From the NCBI GenBank assembly GCA_900770785.1, contig CAAGLJ010000129.1:1-39941 (forward strand): 39,941 nt of DNA, written 5' to 3'. Positions 30,686-38,924 of the stretch are shown in pieces (the first letter of the stretch is position 1; every line of letters begins with the position of its first letter). Source of the stretch: Lachnospiraceae bacterium (GTDB taxonomy: Bacteria; Bacillota; Clostridia; Lachnospirales; Lachnospiraceae). The position numbers and the translations under genes were made by a program. Under the pieces are notes generated by a model. That model was not told where the DNA came from. It did no database searches and saw nothing but the letters and a program-made list of their open reading frames with translations.

Positions 30686-31858
30686 ATGCCGGAGAGAGAA
30701 AAAATAAGCAGCATTGATTTAAAAGCCCACATGAATAATCTGCGTAAAAATCCCAAATTTACGGAGGAAATGCTGAAGCTGGTGGAGTCCGATCTGCAAT
30801 ACGGGCTTTCCATTGCGGAGACGGAAGAATATACCGCAAAGCGTTTTGACTACACGCAGATGAAAGTATATTCTGCCTGCCTTAGAAATGGCTATCCGCA
30901 GGAGGTCAGGGAATGTATCACAGGCGAGGGGCTGACCGGGGAGCAGATGGCGGTTGCCCTTGAATTTTATGAGAAGGGCGTCCCCCTAGAGACTGTGGCG
31001 GAGGTAACGAAAAACAGCGGACAGACCGCTTTTGTTATGAAGAAGCTGTTTCAGAATGTAATGGGGAAATTGCAGGAAGCCGGGAAAGCGGCACAGGCAC
31101 AGGAGGGCTATGCAAGGGAGCTGTTAGAGCAGATTAAGTCCGTTGTGGAAAAAATCGAGTTTCAGGAGAAACGCTACGATGCCCTCAATGAGAAGCTGAA
31201 GGAATTGCAGACCGCAGGGCAGGATGCGAAAATCCAGAACCATCTGCTGGAACAGCTTGCAGAAAAGGATGGGCTGTTGGAAAAGCAGCAAAATGAGTTG
31301 AACGAGGCAAGAGTGGCGATTGCAAGGCTCAGGAATGAGATGGATGGGATCAGAAAGGAGAGGGATAAATTGGAGAAACGTACTGAGGAAATGGAACGGG
31401 AGGCAGCGGCAAAGAGCAATCAGGCAGTCATGAAGCCTGAAACCGCAGAAACGGATAAAAAGAAGGAAGTGACACAGAAAGCGGTGCAGGCGGAAAGCAG
31501 GCAGGAGCCGCCCGTTTATCCGGCGCTGCCGCAGGGGGCTTACAACGTGGCGGTCATGGATGGGAATGGAAAGATTGTGTCGCTGGTGCCTGTGGAACGC
31601 ATAGAGCATAAAAAGGAAAATCGTGCTATGTCCGCACTTTTCTCCAGATTTGCCTTTAAAAAGAAGATTGACATTGTAAAGCTGGTTGCGGAAAAAGACC
31701 TGGAACCGAAGCAGCTTGTACAGGTCAGAAGTGCCATAGAAAAGGGGCTGACCGAGGAGCAGCTTCTGGTGCTGATCAATAAAGAGCTTCCGGCAGAGCA
31801 GATGGAGGAGATCATCAATATCGCTATGTATGAGAACCGGCAGAAGCAGGAGGGATAG
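30686..31858 (+). CDS. Coiled-coil ICE protein of unknown function
   Basis: The 390-residue soluble protein has a helical N-terminal region with HTH-like repeats (FTEEMLKLVESDLQYGLSIA), a long coiled coil at about 145-255 (LLEQIKSVVEKIEFQEKRYD through RNEMDGIRKERDKLEKRTEE), a linker rich in Glu, Lys and Pro, and a C-terminal helical bundle (EKDLEPKQLVQVRSAIEKGL). It is the first gene after the relaxase terminator, with AAAGGAGG upstream, and lies three bases before the next gene. I recognise no named family; a structural or scaffolding role in the transfer complex is a guess. Confidence 0.75.
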   Translation: MPEREKISSIDLKAHMNNLRKNPKFTEEMLKLVESDLQYGLSIAETEEYTAKRFDYTQMKVYSACLRNGYPQEVRECITGEGLTGEQMAVALEFYEKGVPLETVAEVTKNSGQTAFVMKKLFQNVMGKLQEAGKAAQAQEGYARELLEQIKSVVEKIEFQEKRYDALNEKLKELQTAGQDAKIQNHLLEQLAEKDGLLEKQQNELNEARVAIARLRNEMDGIRKERDKLEKRTEEMEREAAAKSNQAVMKPETAETDKKKEVTQKAVQAESRQEPPVYPALPQGAYNVAVMDGNGKIVSLVPVERIEHKKENRAMSALFSRFAFKKKIDIVKLVAEKDLEPKQLVQVRSAIEKGLTEEQLLVLINKELPAEQMEEIINIAMYENRQKQEG

Positions 31859-31861
31859 CCG

Positions 31862-32263
31862 ATGGGACTTGTAATTATTGCACAGACCGCAGAGCTGATT
31901 GAACAGAATCAGGCGGTACTGTCCGAGACGGATAAGGAATTTGTCCTACAGTTTGCCTTTGCCACCGGGGATAAGGAGCTGACGGATAAGCTGATAGATG
32001 AGCTTACCAAAGCAGACGCTGATAAGGGAGCGGTCTATCAGAAATATGAAGCCCTGACAGGTTTTCAGCCGGACTGGATCAGAAAGATAGAAAATCTGCT
32101 GGTATCGCTGGAAATGTGCCGTATTCAGGAGGAAAAGGCAATTCGTACCTTATCGGAGGTGCTTGCCGCATACGGTACGGATCTGACGGTGGAGGAGATA
32201 AAGGAGCTTGCGCCGGATAAGGTACGGGAACAGCTTGGCAGAAAAGAAGCAGTACAGAGATAG
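31862..32263 (+). CDS. Small helical ICE protein of unknown function
   Basis: The 133-residue protein is almost all helix (TAELIEQNQAVLSETDKEFV, KELTDKLIDELTKADADKG, RIQEEKAIRTLSEVLAAYG) without signal or membrane segment. It is separated from the coiled-coil gene by three bases and from the PcfB-like gene by ten, so it belongs to the same operon. No diagnostic motif is visible. Confidence 0.7.
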   Translation: MGLVIIAQTAELIEQNQAVLSETDKEFVLQFAFATGDKELTDKLIDELTKADADKGAVYQKYEALTGFQPDWIRKIENLLVSLEMCRIQEEKAIRTLSEVLAAYGTDLTVEEIKELAPDKVREQLGRKEAVQR

Positions 32264-32273
32264 GAGGGCGTGT

Positions 32274-33395
32274 ATGTCAGAAGAAATACAGCAGGCGGTG
32301 CAGATTATCCGTGTGGGCTATGACGGAATAGAAATTGCCATGAAGATAGGGAGCGGCACCATCGAGCAGATGAAAAAGGCGATAGATTTCCTGATTGCCA
32401 TTCTCGACCATGAAAAGACAATGGGAAAGACGGATATGAGAAAGCTCTTAATGAAGGGCGGGGATTTGCAGGTGCTGCAATTCCCCACAGAGGATATGAA
32501 GCAGGTGGAGAAGCTGGCAAAGAAATATGGGATATTATATTCCGTTCTGCCTGATATCAATAAAAGTGACGGTATGAGCGAGATTATCTTCCATACGGAG
32601 GCGGTGCCGAGAGTGAACATGATGCTCCAGAAATTAAAATCCGGCAGGATTGCCACCTTTGATGACTACCTGAAAAACGGGGATGAAAAGGAGCTGGAGA
32701 AGGTCATGTCTTTTCTGAAAAATCAGAAAAAGGGAAACGATAGCCTCCACACAGCGGAAGCGGAGAGAGCCGGGGAAGCCTTAGAGGGGCTGATGGAAAA
32801 GGTCGGCATGTATGCAATGGAGAAGCAGACCGTTAGTGTGGAGGATATTAAGGAGAATTTCAGTATCGAGAAAGAACAGGCGGAGCGTGTGGTCGGTCAG
32901 CTTGAGAAAATTGGGGTGCTGTCAAAGGAGGATAACGGGCAGCGCAAGGTTATGATGGATAAGGAAGCCTTTCTGAAACGTATCAGCGGATATAAGGAGC
33001 TTGCACAGCGTATGCAGACCATATCTGCCGCACAGAATAAAAACCTTGTGGATATTACCATTACAAAGAAGCTGATTCTGGAGGAAAACGACCATGCCGT
33101 AAAGACGAGGATACCGGGAATGTGGGGAGAGAACGCAAGGTATCTTTGGATCAATAAGGAAAACGCAATGGACATCCACGATGGAAAGACCATCCTGACA
33201 TTCCTTGACAGCGAGAAGGAATATAAGCTGTATTCTGCGGATAACCGGGTGGTCGGCACCATGAAGGGGAAAGACTTATACGAAGGTCATTATGACAGCG
33301 TGGCGGCAGAGGTCAGAAAGCGGTACAAGGAAGCAGAGAAAAAGGCGGTTACCATGAACAAGGCAAAGAAAGCCCCTGCACCGAAAAAGAGGTAG
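32274..33395 (+). CDS. PcfB/DUF3801-family transfer protein
   Basis: The 373-residue protein has the DUF3801 (PcfB) domain in its first 130 residues: IIRVGYDGIEIAMKIGSGTI, LIAILDHEKTMGKTDMRKLL, QVEKLAKKYGILYSVLPD. PcfB of plasmid pCF10 helps bring the relaxase and DNA substrate to the coupling ATPase. The C-terminal 240 residues carry a winged-helix-like stretch (VSVEDIKENFSIEKEQAERV, then LEKIGVLSKEDNG) and a basic tail. ATG 32274 follows AGGAGG; the longer frame upstream lies in the previous gene. The coupling ATPase gene follows after six bases, matching the pcfB-pcfC order. Confidence 0.85.
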   Translation: MSEEIQQAVQIIRVGYDGIEIAMKIGSGTIEQMKKAIDFLIAILDHEKTMGKTDMRKLLMKGGDLQVLQFPTEDMKQVEKLAKKYGILYSVLPDINKSDGMSEIIFHTEAVPRVNMMLQKLKSGRIATFDDYLKNGDEKELEKVMSFLKNQKKGNDSLHTAEAERAGEALEGLMEKVGMYAMEKQTVSVEDIKENFSIEKEQAERVVGQLEKIGVLSKEDNGQRKVMMDKEAFLKRISGYKELAQRMQTISAAQNKNLVDITITKKLILEENDHAVKTRIPGMWGENARYLWINKENAMDIHDGKTILTFLDSEKEYKLYSADNRVVGTMKGKDLYEGHYDSVAAEVRKRYKEAEKKAVTMNKAKKAPAPKKR

Positions 33396-33401
33396 CTGCC
33401 T

Positions 33402-35609
33402 ATGGTTTCAAAAAAGAAAAAGGTATCACTATGGTTTGTCGTGGTCGGCGCTATCCTTTCCGGCTATGCGGGGTATCTGCTAAATGGAGCATGGGAGCCG
33501 GGCGGGGATATAAACACCTTCCTTTCCTCTTTTAACCGTGTGTGCGCAGCACCATTTGCAAATTATTATAATGAGAGAACTGTGAAAGCGGTAGTAATAG
33601 CCCTTGTGGTATATGCTACCGCTTTCCTCATGTATGTCACAAGCCAGCGGAATTTCCTGCCCGGCAAGGAATTTGGTACAGCGAGGTTTGAGTCCCCACA
33701 GTTTGCCAATAAAATCCTCATGGATAAGGATGAGAATTTCAACCGCATTTTGAGCCAGAATGTGAAGATGTCGCTGGACTTTCGGAGGTTGAAGCTGAAT
33801 GGGAATATCCTGATCTGTGGCGGTTCCGGAGCCGGAAAGACCTTTTATGAGGTCAAGCCGAACCTGATGCAGATGCCGCATAACTGCTCTTTTATCTGTA
33901 CCGATCCAAAGGGAGAGATATTGAGAAGCTGCGGGCAGATGTTAAAGGACAACGGATATAACGTGAAGGTTATCAACCTTTTGGAGATGGAAAAGTCGGA
34001 CTGTTATAATCCCTTTTCCTATCTGCGAGAAGAAACAGATATTGTCAAGCTCATAACGAACCTGATTTCCAATACCACACCAAAGGGAGCAACGCCCTCC
34101 GATCCTTTCTGGGAGAAAGCGGAAGGGCTGTTCTTACAGGCAATCTTCTATTATGTGTGGCTGGAGGAGCCGCCTGCCAGAAGGAACTTTGAGACAGTAT
34201 TAAAGCTCTTAGGGGAAGCAGAGGTTACAGAACAGAATAAGCCTTCTAAGCTGGATATACGCATGAAGTTTTTGGAAGAAACTTCCCCGCTTGGGGCGGC
34301 GCATCCGGCAGTCAAGCAGTACAACAAATGTATGCGTGGAGCCGGTGATACCGTCCGTTCCATTATCATTTCCGCTAACTCAAGGCTTGCTTTCTTGGAG
34401 AATAAGCAGGTGCTTCGTATGCTGTCGAAGGATGATTTAAACCTTGCAGAGCTTGGAATCGGAGTAAATGGCGATGGGGAGACAAAGACAGCCCTGTTCT
34501 GCGTCATACCGGACTCGGATAAGTCCTATAACTTCATCATAGGTATGCTCTACACACAGATTTTTCAGGAGCTTTATTATCAGGCAGACTTTAACTGCGG
34601 GGGCAGATTGCCGATTCATGTGACATTTATGTTAGATGAATTTGCAAATGTCGCACTCCCCGATGACTACTGTTCCCTGCTCTCTACCATGCGAAGCAGG
34701 GAGATTTCCAGTATCATCATCATTCAGAACTTTGCGCAGCTCAAGGCTTTATTTAAGGACACATGGGAAACCATACCGGGGAATTGCGACACCTTTATTT
34801 ATCTGGGCGGCAACGAGCAGAGTACGCACAAATATGTCTCGGAGCTGCTTGGAAAAGGCACGATTGACAAGAAATCCAGCGGGGAAACCAAAGGAAGGCA
34901 GGGAAGCTCCAGCCGCAATTATGATGTGCTGGGAAGGGAGCTGTTTACGCCGGATGAGGTACGGAAGCTGGATAACAAGAAATGCCTTATCTTTATCCGG
35001 GGATTTGATCCTATCATGGATAACAAATATATTCCATTCGGACACCCTGCGTTTTCACAGACCGCAGACGGGAAGGGAAAGCCTTATGTCCATGCTCCTT
35101 CTGGTCAGGGAAATACCAAAGAACAGCCATATAAGATACTGTCGCCCAAAGCATTAGCCTATTATGAGGGCTTAAAGAAAAAGGGGGAAAACATCTATAT
35201 AGATACCCTTTCCTATGAGGAGTTTGGTGTGCTGACAGAGCTTGATATGAAAAAGCGGTTTTTGAGCATGGATGAAAAGGAAAAGAGGGAGAAACTGAAC
35301 CGAGAGCAGGAAAATGAGCTTAAATATGCACCGGATGTTTCGGAAGCCGATGGAGGACAGGACACAGAGGTGTCCGGTTCCGCATCAGGTGGTGCAGGAA
35401 AACAGCGGAAAATAGTGGGAGAAGATACCCTTATGAATCGTATGGCGCAATGGCAGTATTCCAAAGAGCAGAAAGAGGAACTCCACAAGATGATGGCTCT
35501 CGGCATGACAAAGGCGGAAATCCTTGCAGTATTTTATCCGGAAACCGATGTGGCGAAAATGAGGGAAATCAGACGCACTTATCGGGCAGTAAAAAACAGG
35601 CAGGAGTAG
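33402..35609 (+). CDS. VirD4/TraG-type coupling ATPase (T4CP)
   Basis: The 735-residue protein has two N-terminal membrane helices (about 9-28 and 62-80), then the AAA-type motor: Walker A GGSGAGKT (140-147), the following CTDPKGEILRS, Walker B TFMLDEFANV with Asp412-Glu413, and the RSREISSIIIIQNFAQLKALF strip typical of TraG/VirD4 (the quoted part is a segment of a longer conserved block). The C-terminus is acidic and Ser/Gly-rich and probably binds substrates. It couples the relaxosome to the secretion channel at the inner membrane. It lies six bases after the PcfB-like gene. Confidence 0.94.
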   Translation: MVSKKKKVSLWFVVVGAILSGYAGYLLNGAWEPGGDINTFLSSFNRVCAAPFANYYNERTVKAVVIALVVYATAFLMYVTSQRNFLPGKEFGTARFESPQFANKILMDKDENFNRILSQNVKMSLDFRRLKLNGNILICGGSGAGKTFYEVKPNLMQMPHNCSFICTDPKGEILRSCGQMLKDNGYNVKVINLLEMEKSDCYNPFSYLREETDIVKLITNLISNTTPKGATPSDPFWEKAEGLFLQAIFYYVWLEEPPARRNFETVLKLLGEAEVTEQNKPSKLDIRMKFLEETSPLGAAHPAVKQYNKCMRGAGDTVRSIIISANSRLAFLENKQVLRMLSKDDLNLAELGIGVNGDGETKTALFCVIPDSDKSYNFIIGMLYTQIFQELYYQADFNCGGRLPIHVTFMLDEFANVALPDDYCSLLSTMRSREISSIIIIQNFAQLKALFKDTWETIPGNCDTFIYLGGNEQSTHKYVSELLGKGTIDKKSSGETKGRQGSSSRNYDVLGRELFTPDEVRKLDNKKCLIFIRGFDPIMDNKYIPFGHPAFSQTADGKGKPYVHAPSGQGNTKEQPYKILSPKALAYYEGLKKKGENIYIDTLSYEEFGVLTELDMKKRFLSMDEKEKREKLNREQENELKYAPDVSEADGGQDTEVSGSASGGAGKQRKIVGEDTLMNRMAQWQYSKEQKEELHKMMALGMTKAEILAVFYPETDVAKMREIRRTYRAVKNRQE

Positions 35610-35854
35610 AGGTTCAGGCTATAAGCAGTCTGATTTTTGTATCATTAAGGAGGAGGTGGTCAAAGCACAAACGTACCGGGGAAAGCCCGGTTTACCATTA
35701 TTGCGGGAATATCCCGTTTTCATAGATAACAAATAACAAGACAGACAGGGATGTATATCATTCCATTCGGAGATGAGCCGGATTGGAATGATATAGATTC
35801 CTTTCCGTCGTTCTCTCCGATTTCTGCCCAAAACAGAAAAGGAGACTATATCTT
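35610..35854 (+). promoter_or_regulatory. Structured intergenic region before the Maff2 gene
   Basis: This 245-bp gap is full of hairpins. ACCGGG/CCCGGT lies at about 35672-35690, CGGGA/TCCCG at about 35704-35716, and a perfect 12-bp stem TATATCATTCCA/TGGAATGATATA at 35754-35765/35784-35795. A 26-codon GTG frame (35656-35736) follows AAGGAGG and could be a leader peptide. A ribosome site (AAAAGGAG) precedes ATG 35855. Such structures between the coupling ATPase and a high-copy pilin-like gene suggest RNA processing and stabilisation. Confidence 0.5.
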
Positions 35855-36214
35855 ATGCGTAAAAATGAAATCGCAGCAACCAATCAGAAGAAAATCAAAG
35901 GATTATCCAGAGGAAAGAGAGCAGTTGTGGCAGCCTGCGGCGCAGGGTATATGGCATTGAACGCCATGCCTATGACCGTATTTGCGGCAGGAACCGGCAC
36001 ACAGGCAATCACGCAGCCCCTCGACAACTTAAAAACCCTTGTCATCGCTATTATCGGTGCGGTGGGTGTCATTATTCTTGCAAAGAATGTCATGGAATTT
36101 GCCCAAGCCTATCAGCAGCAGGATTCCTCTACCATGAACTCGGCATTAAAAGGCATTGTAGCCGGAATTATGATGGCGGGTATTTCCACGGTTCTTACCT
36201 TCCTCGGATTCTAA
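35855..36214 (+). CDS. Maff2-family small membrane protein (VirB2-like)
   Basis: The 119-residue protein is of the Maff2 type found in Tn1549-like ICEs. A basic N-terminus (about 1-22) and hydrophobic stretch ending MTVFAAG resemble a long signal peptide with cleavage near residue 46. Two membrane helices follow (LKTLVIAIIGAVGVIILAKN and a C-terminal IVAGIMMAGISTVLTFLGF) linked by a polar loop EFAQAYQQQDSSTMNSA. The layout matches TrbC/VirB2 pilin-like subunits, so it is probably a channel or pilus component. It lies between the coupling ATPase and the TrbL-like gene. Confidence 0.85.
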   Translation: MRKNEIAATNQKKIKGLSRGKRAVVAACGAGYMALNAMPMTVFAAGTGTQAITQPLDNLKTLVIAIIGAVGVIILAKNVMEFAQAYQQQDSSTMNSALKGIVAGIMMAGISTVLTFLGF

Positions 36215-36291
36215 GAAAATGGTATCTGAAGCAGAGAGGACAGCAGAATAAAATGTTGTCCTCTTCCCAAAGGAAAAGAGGTGAGAATTGA

Positions 36292-37134
36292 GTGGATATT
36301 TTTAAGCTGGGGGACAAGATACTTGCCCTTTTGGAAATCGTATTCGGATTCTGGAATAATCAGGTCAGTCTGGTATTTTCCATGCTGGGGCAGTCCCCTG
36401 TCAATTTTAAAGGAGGCGGATCGTGGCAGGTCATAGAGAGTATCGAGCCGATTTTTGTGGGTGTGGGTTCTTCCCTTGTGGTATTGTTCTTTGTCATAGG
36501 CTTCTGCTCGGAGAGTGTGGATATCAGGGAGGAAATGCGTTTTGAGGTCATCCTGCGTATGCTGATCCGGCTTGGGATTGCAGAATGGTTGGTGGCAAAC
36601 AATGTCACGATTATAAAAGCATTTTTTACAACAATCGGAAACCTTGTCAATGCCCTATCCGCAGGGCAGTACACCACGCTTGCCATTGACAGTACACAGG
36701 CGGATGTTATCAAAGGACTGGGCTTCGGGGAAAGCCTGATCATGCTGATACTGGCGGCGCTCCTTAGCGTCATCGTCATTATCTGCGGCTTTTTTATGAT
36801 TTATACGGTATATTTCCGTTTCCTGAAGCTGATGATTATCGTGCCAATCGGTGCCATTGCGTTTTCTACGCTGGCAGGAAACCGGAATGTGGCTCATACA
36901 GCAAGCACTTATGCGAAGTATTTTCTTTCGGTGGTGTTTGAGGCGGTCACAATGGCACTTGCCATTATTATCTGCAATGCCTTTATTAGTGCGGGGCTTC
37001 CATCCTTTACCGGAAGCTATGCGGATTGGGCAAAAACCCTTATTTATCTGTGTGAAATGACATTTACCATTGCGCTTACGGTGGGAAGCGTGAAAGGGGC
37101 GCAGTCACTCACCAGCAAGGTGCTTGGATTATAG
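36292..37134 (+). CDS. TrbL/VirB6-like polytopic channel protein
   Basis: The 280-residue membrane protein has about six hydrophobic segments, for example IEPIFVGVGSSLVVLFFVIG, LILAALLSVIVIICGFFMIY, IVPIGAIAFSTLAG and VVFEAVTMALAIIICNAFI, spread over the length. This is the pattern of TrbL/VirB6 proteins, which form the inner-membrane pore of conjugative type IV systems. GTG 36292 follows AGAGGTG by about eight bases. The gene sits 77 bases after Maff2 in the expected order for this ICE family. Confidence 0.85.
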   Translation: MDIFKLGDKILALLEIVFGFWNNQVSLVFSMLGQSPVNFKGGGSWQVIESIEPIFVGVGSSLVVLFFVIGFCSESVDIREEMRFEVILRMLIRLGIAEWLVANNVTIIKAFFTTIGNLVNALSAGQYTTLAIDSTQADVIKGLGFGESLIMLILAALLSVIVIICGFFMIYTVYFRFLKLMIIVPIGAIAFSTLAGNRNVAHTASTYAKYFLSVVFEAVTMALAIIICNAFISAGLPSFTGSYADWAKTLIYLCEMTFTIALTVGSVKGAQSLTSKVLGL

Positions 37135-37148
37135 GAGAGGAGAATGAG

Positions 37149-38237
37149 ATGGAAATAAGACCATTAACAGAGACGGAACAGAAATACACCTATACCCAAA
37201 GTATGCAGATAATGGGGCAGACAGGGTGTATCGGGCATTTGAGGGGAGATTTTGACCGGGGCGGAAACGGGTTCTTTACGTCGTGGGACGACCACAGAAA
37301 AGAGTGGAAAAACGATGAGTTTCAGGCAGAACTTGATGATGTCATCAATGAACTCCGCTCCGGAGAATACGGGCTTTTGCAGAACCGCTCAGCCATGAGA
37401 CGATATGCAGCACAATATCCGGAAAGCTCTTTTGAAGGAAACTATTGCACAGAGTATGGCTTTCGTGCGGAAACGGAAAAGTACGCATTTTTTATCCGCT
37501 GCAATCCTACGCAGGGCGATTACAATTTCTACTGCTATTGTTATGTGAAGGAGTGGCTGGACAGCCATATCAAGAGTGCTGAGAAAGGCATCCGTTTCAT
37601 TGACAGCAGCTATAACGAGCTGTTCCGCATTGCGGATGGAGAGAAAATCACGATTACAGACGCAATGGGAGAAAAAGCAGAGCGTACCTGCAGATATATT
37701 GATGAGTATCATACAGAAATCGGCAGTCATCTTTTTCATATTTGTCAGTTTGCAGAGCTTATGGAAAGGAACGGTTCCACTTATGCACCCGTTAAAGGCA
37801 GGGAACCGGAAAAAGGGGAAGCAGAGGAAAGAAAGGAAACGGGGAGCCTTATCTATCATTCGGAATATGGCGGCGATTCCGAAATACAACTTGATGTTCA
37901 GCAGTATGCAAACAATGGAAGAATCGCTATATCCATGATAACAAATGAGGAGGGGTATCCGGAATTATTTGGCAGTCTGACAGTCAACATTGACGCTTCT
38001 GCACCAGATTACTGCGGCTATTTGGACACCAACAACCTTTCCAATGCGGAAAAATTTGTGACAGAGAATGGATTGGGGGAGTTTACAGGGCTTACAGGCA
38101 GGAGCGGCTACTGTGAATATCCTCTTTATCTGTTCAACGCAGAGAAGCTGCGCAAGTTGTGTTCCGAACAGATGGCAGCTTACGAGCATAGCATCGGGGC
38201 TGACGTGAAAAAGCCTGAAAAAGAAAAAAGCAGATAG
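37149..38237 (+). CDS. DUF4313-type ICE protein
   Basis: The 362-residue soluble protein has two parts. The N-terminal 210 residues contain MQIMGQTGCIGHLRGDFDRG and a Tyr/Cys-rich YNFYCYCYVKEW stretch of unknown family. After a charged linker, the C-terminal 120 residues match DUF4313: YANNGRIAISMITNEEGYPE, then LFGSLTVNID and AEKFVTENGLGEF. DUF4313 is frequent in ICEs and in antirestriction-like contexts; no catalytic residues are evident. It begins 14 bases after the TrbL-like gene. A soluble protein amid channel genes may be a regulator or cargo guest. Confidence 0.75.
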   Translation: MEIRPLTETEQKYTYTQSMQIMGQTGCIGHLRGDFDRGGNGFFTSWDDHRKEWKNDEFQAELDDVINELRSGEYGLLQNRSAMRRYAAQYPESSFEGNYCTEYGFRAETEKYAFFIRCNPTQGDYNFYCYCYVKEWLDSHIKSAEKGIRFIDSSYNELFRIADGEKITITDAMGEKAERTCRYIDEYHTEIGSHLFHICQFAELMERNGSTYAPVKGREPEKGEAEERKETGSLIYHSEYGGDSEIQLDVQQYANNGRIAISMITNEEGYPELFGSLTVNIDASAPDYCGYLDTNNLSNAEKFVTENGLGEFTGLTGRSGYCEYPLYLFNAEKLRKLCSEQMAAYEHSIGADVKKPEKEKSR

Positions 38238-38248
38238 GAGTGAGAGAT

Positions 38249-38752
38249 TTGGTAATAGAAATCAATAAGGACATTGACCGCTACAAGGAATCGGTAGTCA
38301 TGGGGCTTACCGCAAAACAGCTTGTATTCTCTGTGTCTTCGGTTGTGGCGGGCGGAGGCATTGTCCTTCTGTTATACCGTTTTATCGGATTAACGCCCAG
38401 CGTATATGTGGCAATCCCGGTGGTGGCGCCGATTGCACTTGGAGGCTTTTATTCCTTTAACGGTATGGGCTTTTACGAAGTCATGGGAAGAAAAATTCGT
38501 ATGCTCTTTGCAAACCATCCGTTGACCTATGTTTCCACAGAAGGGGAAGCGGTTATAAAAGAGTGTCAGGCGGAGGAAACTGCAAAGAGTGTGGCAGATA
38601 AAAAGAAAAAGGGAAATAACATCCCCAAAACAAAAGGAAATCAGGAGGAATTTGAAGCTATGAAGAAGAAAACAAAGAAAATGGTGCTTGGTCTTGCGGC
38701 AGCTCTTTTCGCTGCTGTTATTGGTGCGGTGATTTACAAGGCAAAGCACTAA
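38249..38752 (+). CDS. PrgI-family inner-membrane protein
   Basis: The 167-residue protein starts VIEINKDIDRYKESVVMGLT and has two close membrane helices (about 24-43 and 50-66), the PrgI signature (PrgI lies next to the VirB4-like ATPase in Firmicute transfer systems). A third hydrophobic segment at the C-terminus (MVLGLAAALFAAVIGAVIYK) is an addition after a Lys-rich linker. TTG 38249 is eight bases after GGAG; the in-frame GTG 38240 overlaps that site. It would dock or anchor the VirB4 ATPase encoded next. Confidence 0.85.
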   Translation: MVIEINKDIDRYKESVVMGLTAKQLVFSVSSVVAGGGIVLLLYRFIGLTPSVYVAIPVVAPIALGGFYSFNGMGFYEVMGRKIRMLFANHPLTYVSTEGEAVIKECQAEETAKSVADKKKKGNNIPKTKGNQEEFEAMKKKTKKMVLGLAAALFAAVIGAVIYKAKH

Positions 38753-38924
38753 ACCACAGCGACAAGAGGTAAAAACCGACCTTTCAAGGTTGGACAATTC
38801 TGGTAACAAGAAACGGTCTGTAAACAGCTAATACCTGTTTGCAGACTTTTGTTTGCAGCCGGGATTGTCCCGGCTGGATGCCATAAAGCGGCAATGCCGT
38901 AGGGCATAGAAAGAGAGGTCAAAA
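38753..38924 (+). promoter_or_regulatory. Multi-hairpin region before VirB4
   Basis: No gene is present. GTCTGTAAACAG (38816-38827) pairs with CTGTTTGCAGAC (38835-38846) and is followed by TTTTG, a terminator-like stem. GCCGGGA/TCCCGGC (38858-38864/38868-38874) is a perfect 7-bp hairpin. Nested ATGCC/GGCAT and CGGCA/TGCCG follow at about 38879-38907. The AGAGAGG ribosome site for VirB4 comes last. The structures probably limit or time expression of VirB4. Confidence 0.55.

Noticed and set aside
35751..35960. 69-codon frame overlapping the start of Maff2
   Set aside because: It reads through the 12-bp palindrome, has no ribosome site and is out of frame with the well-supported Maff2 start.
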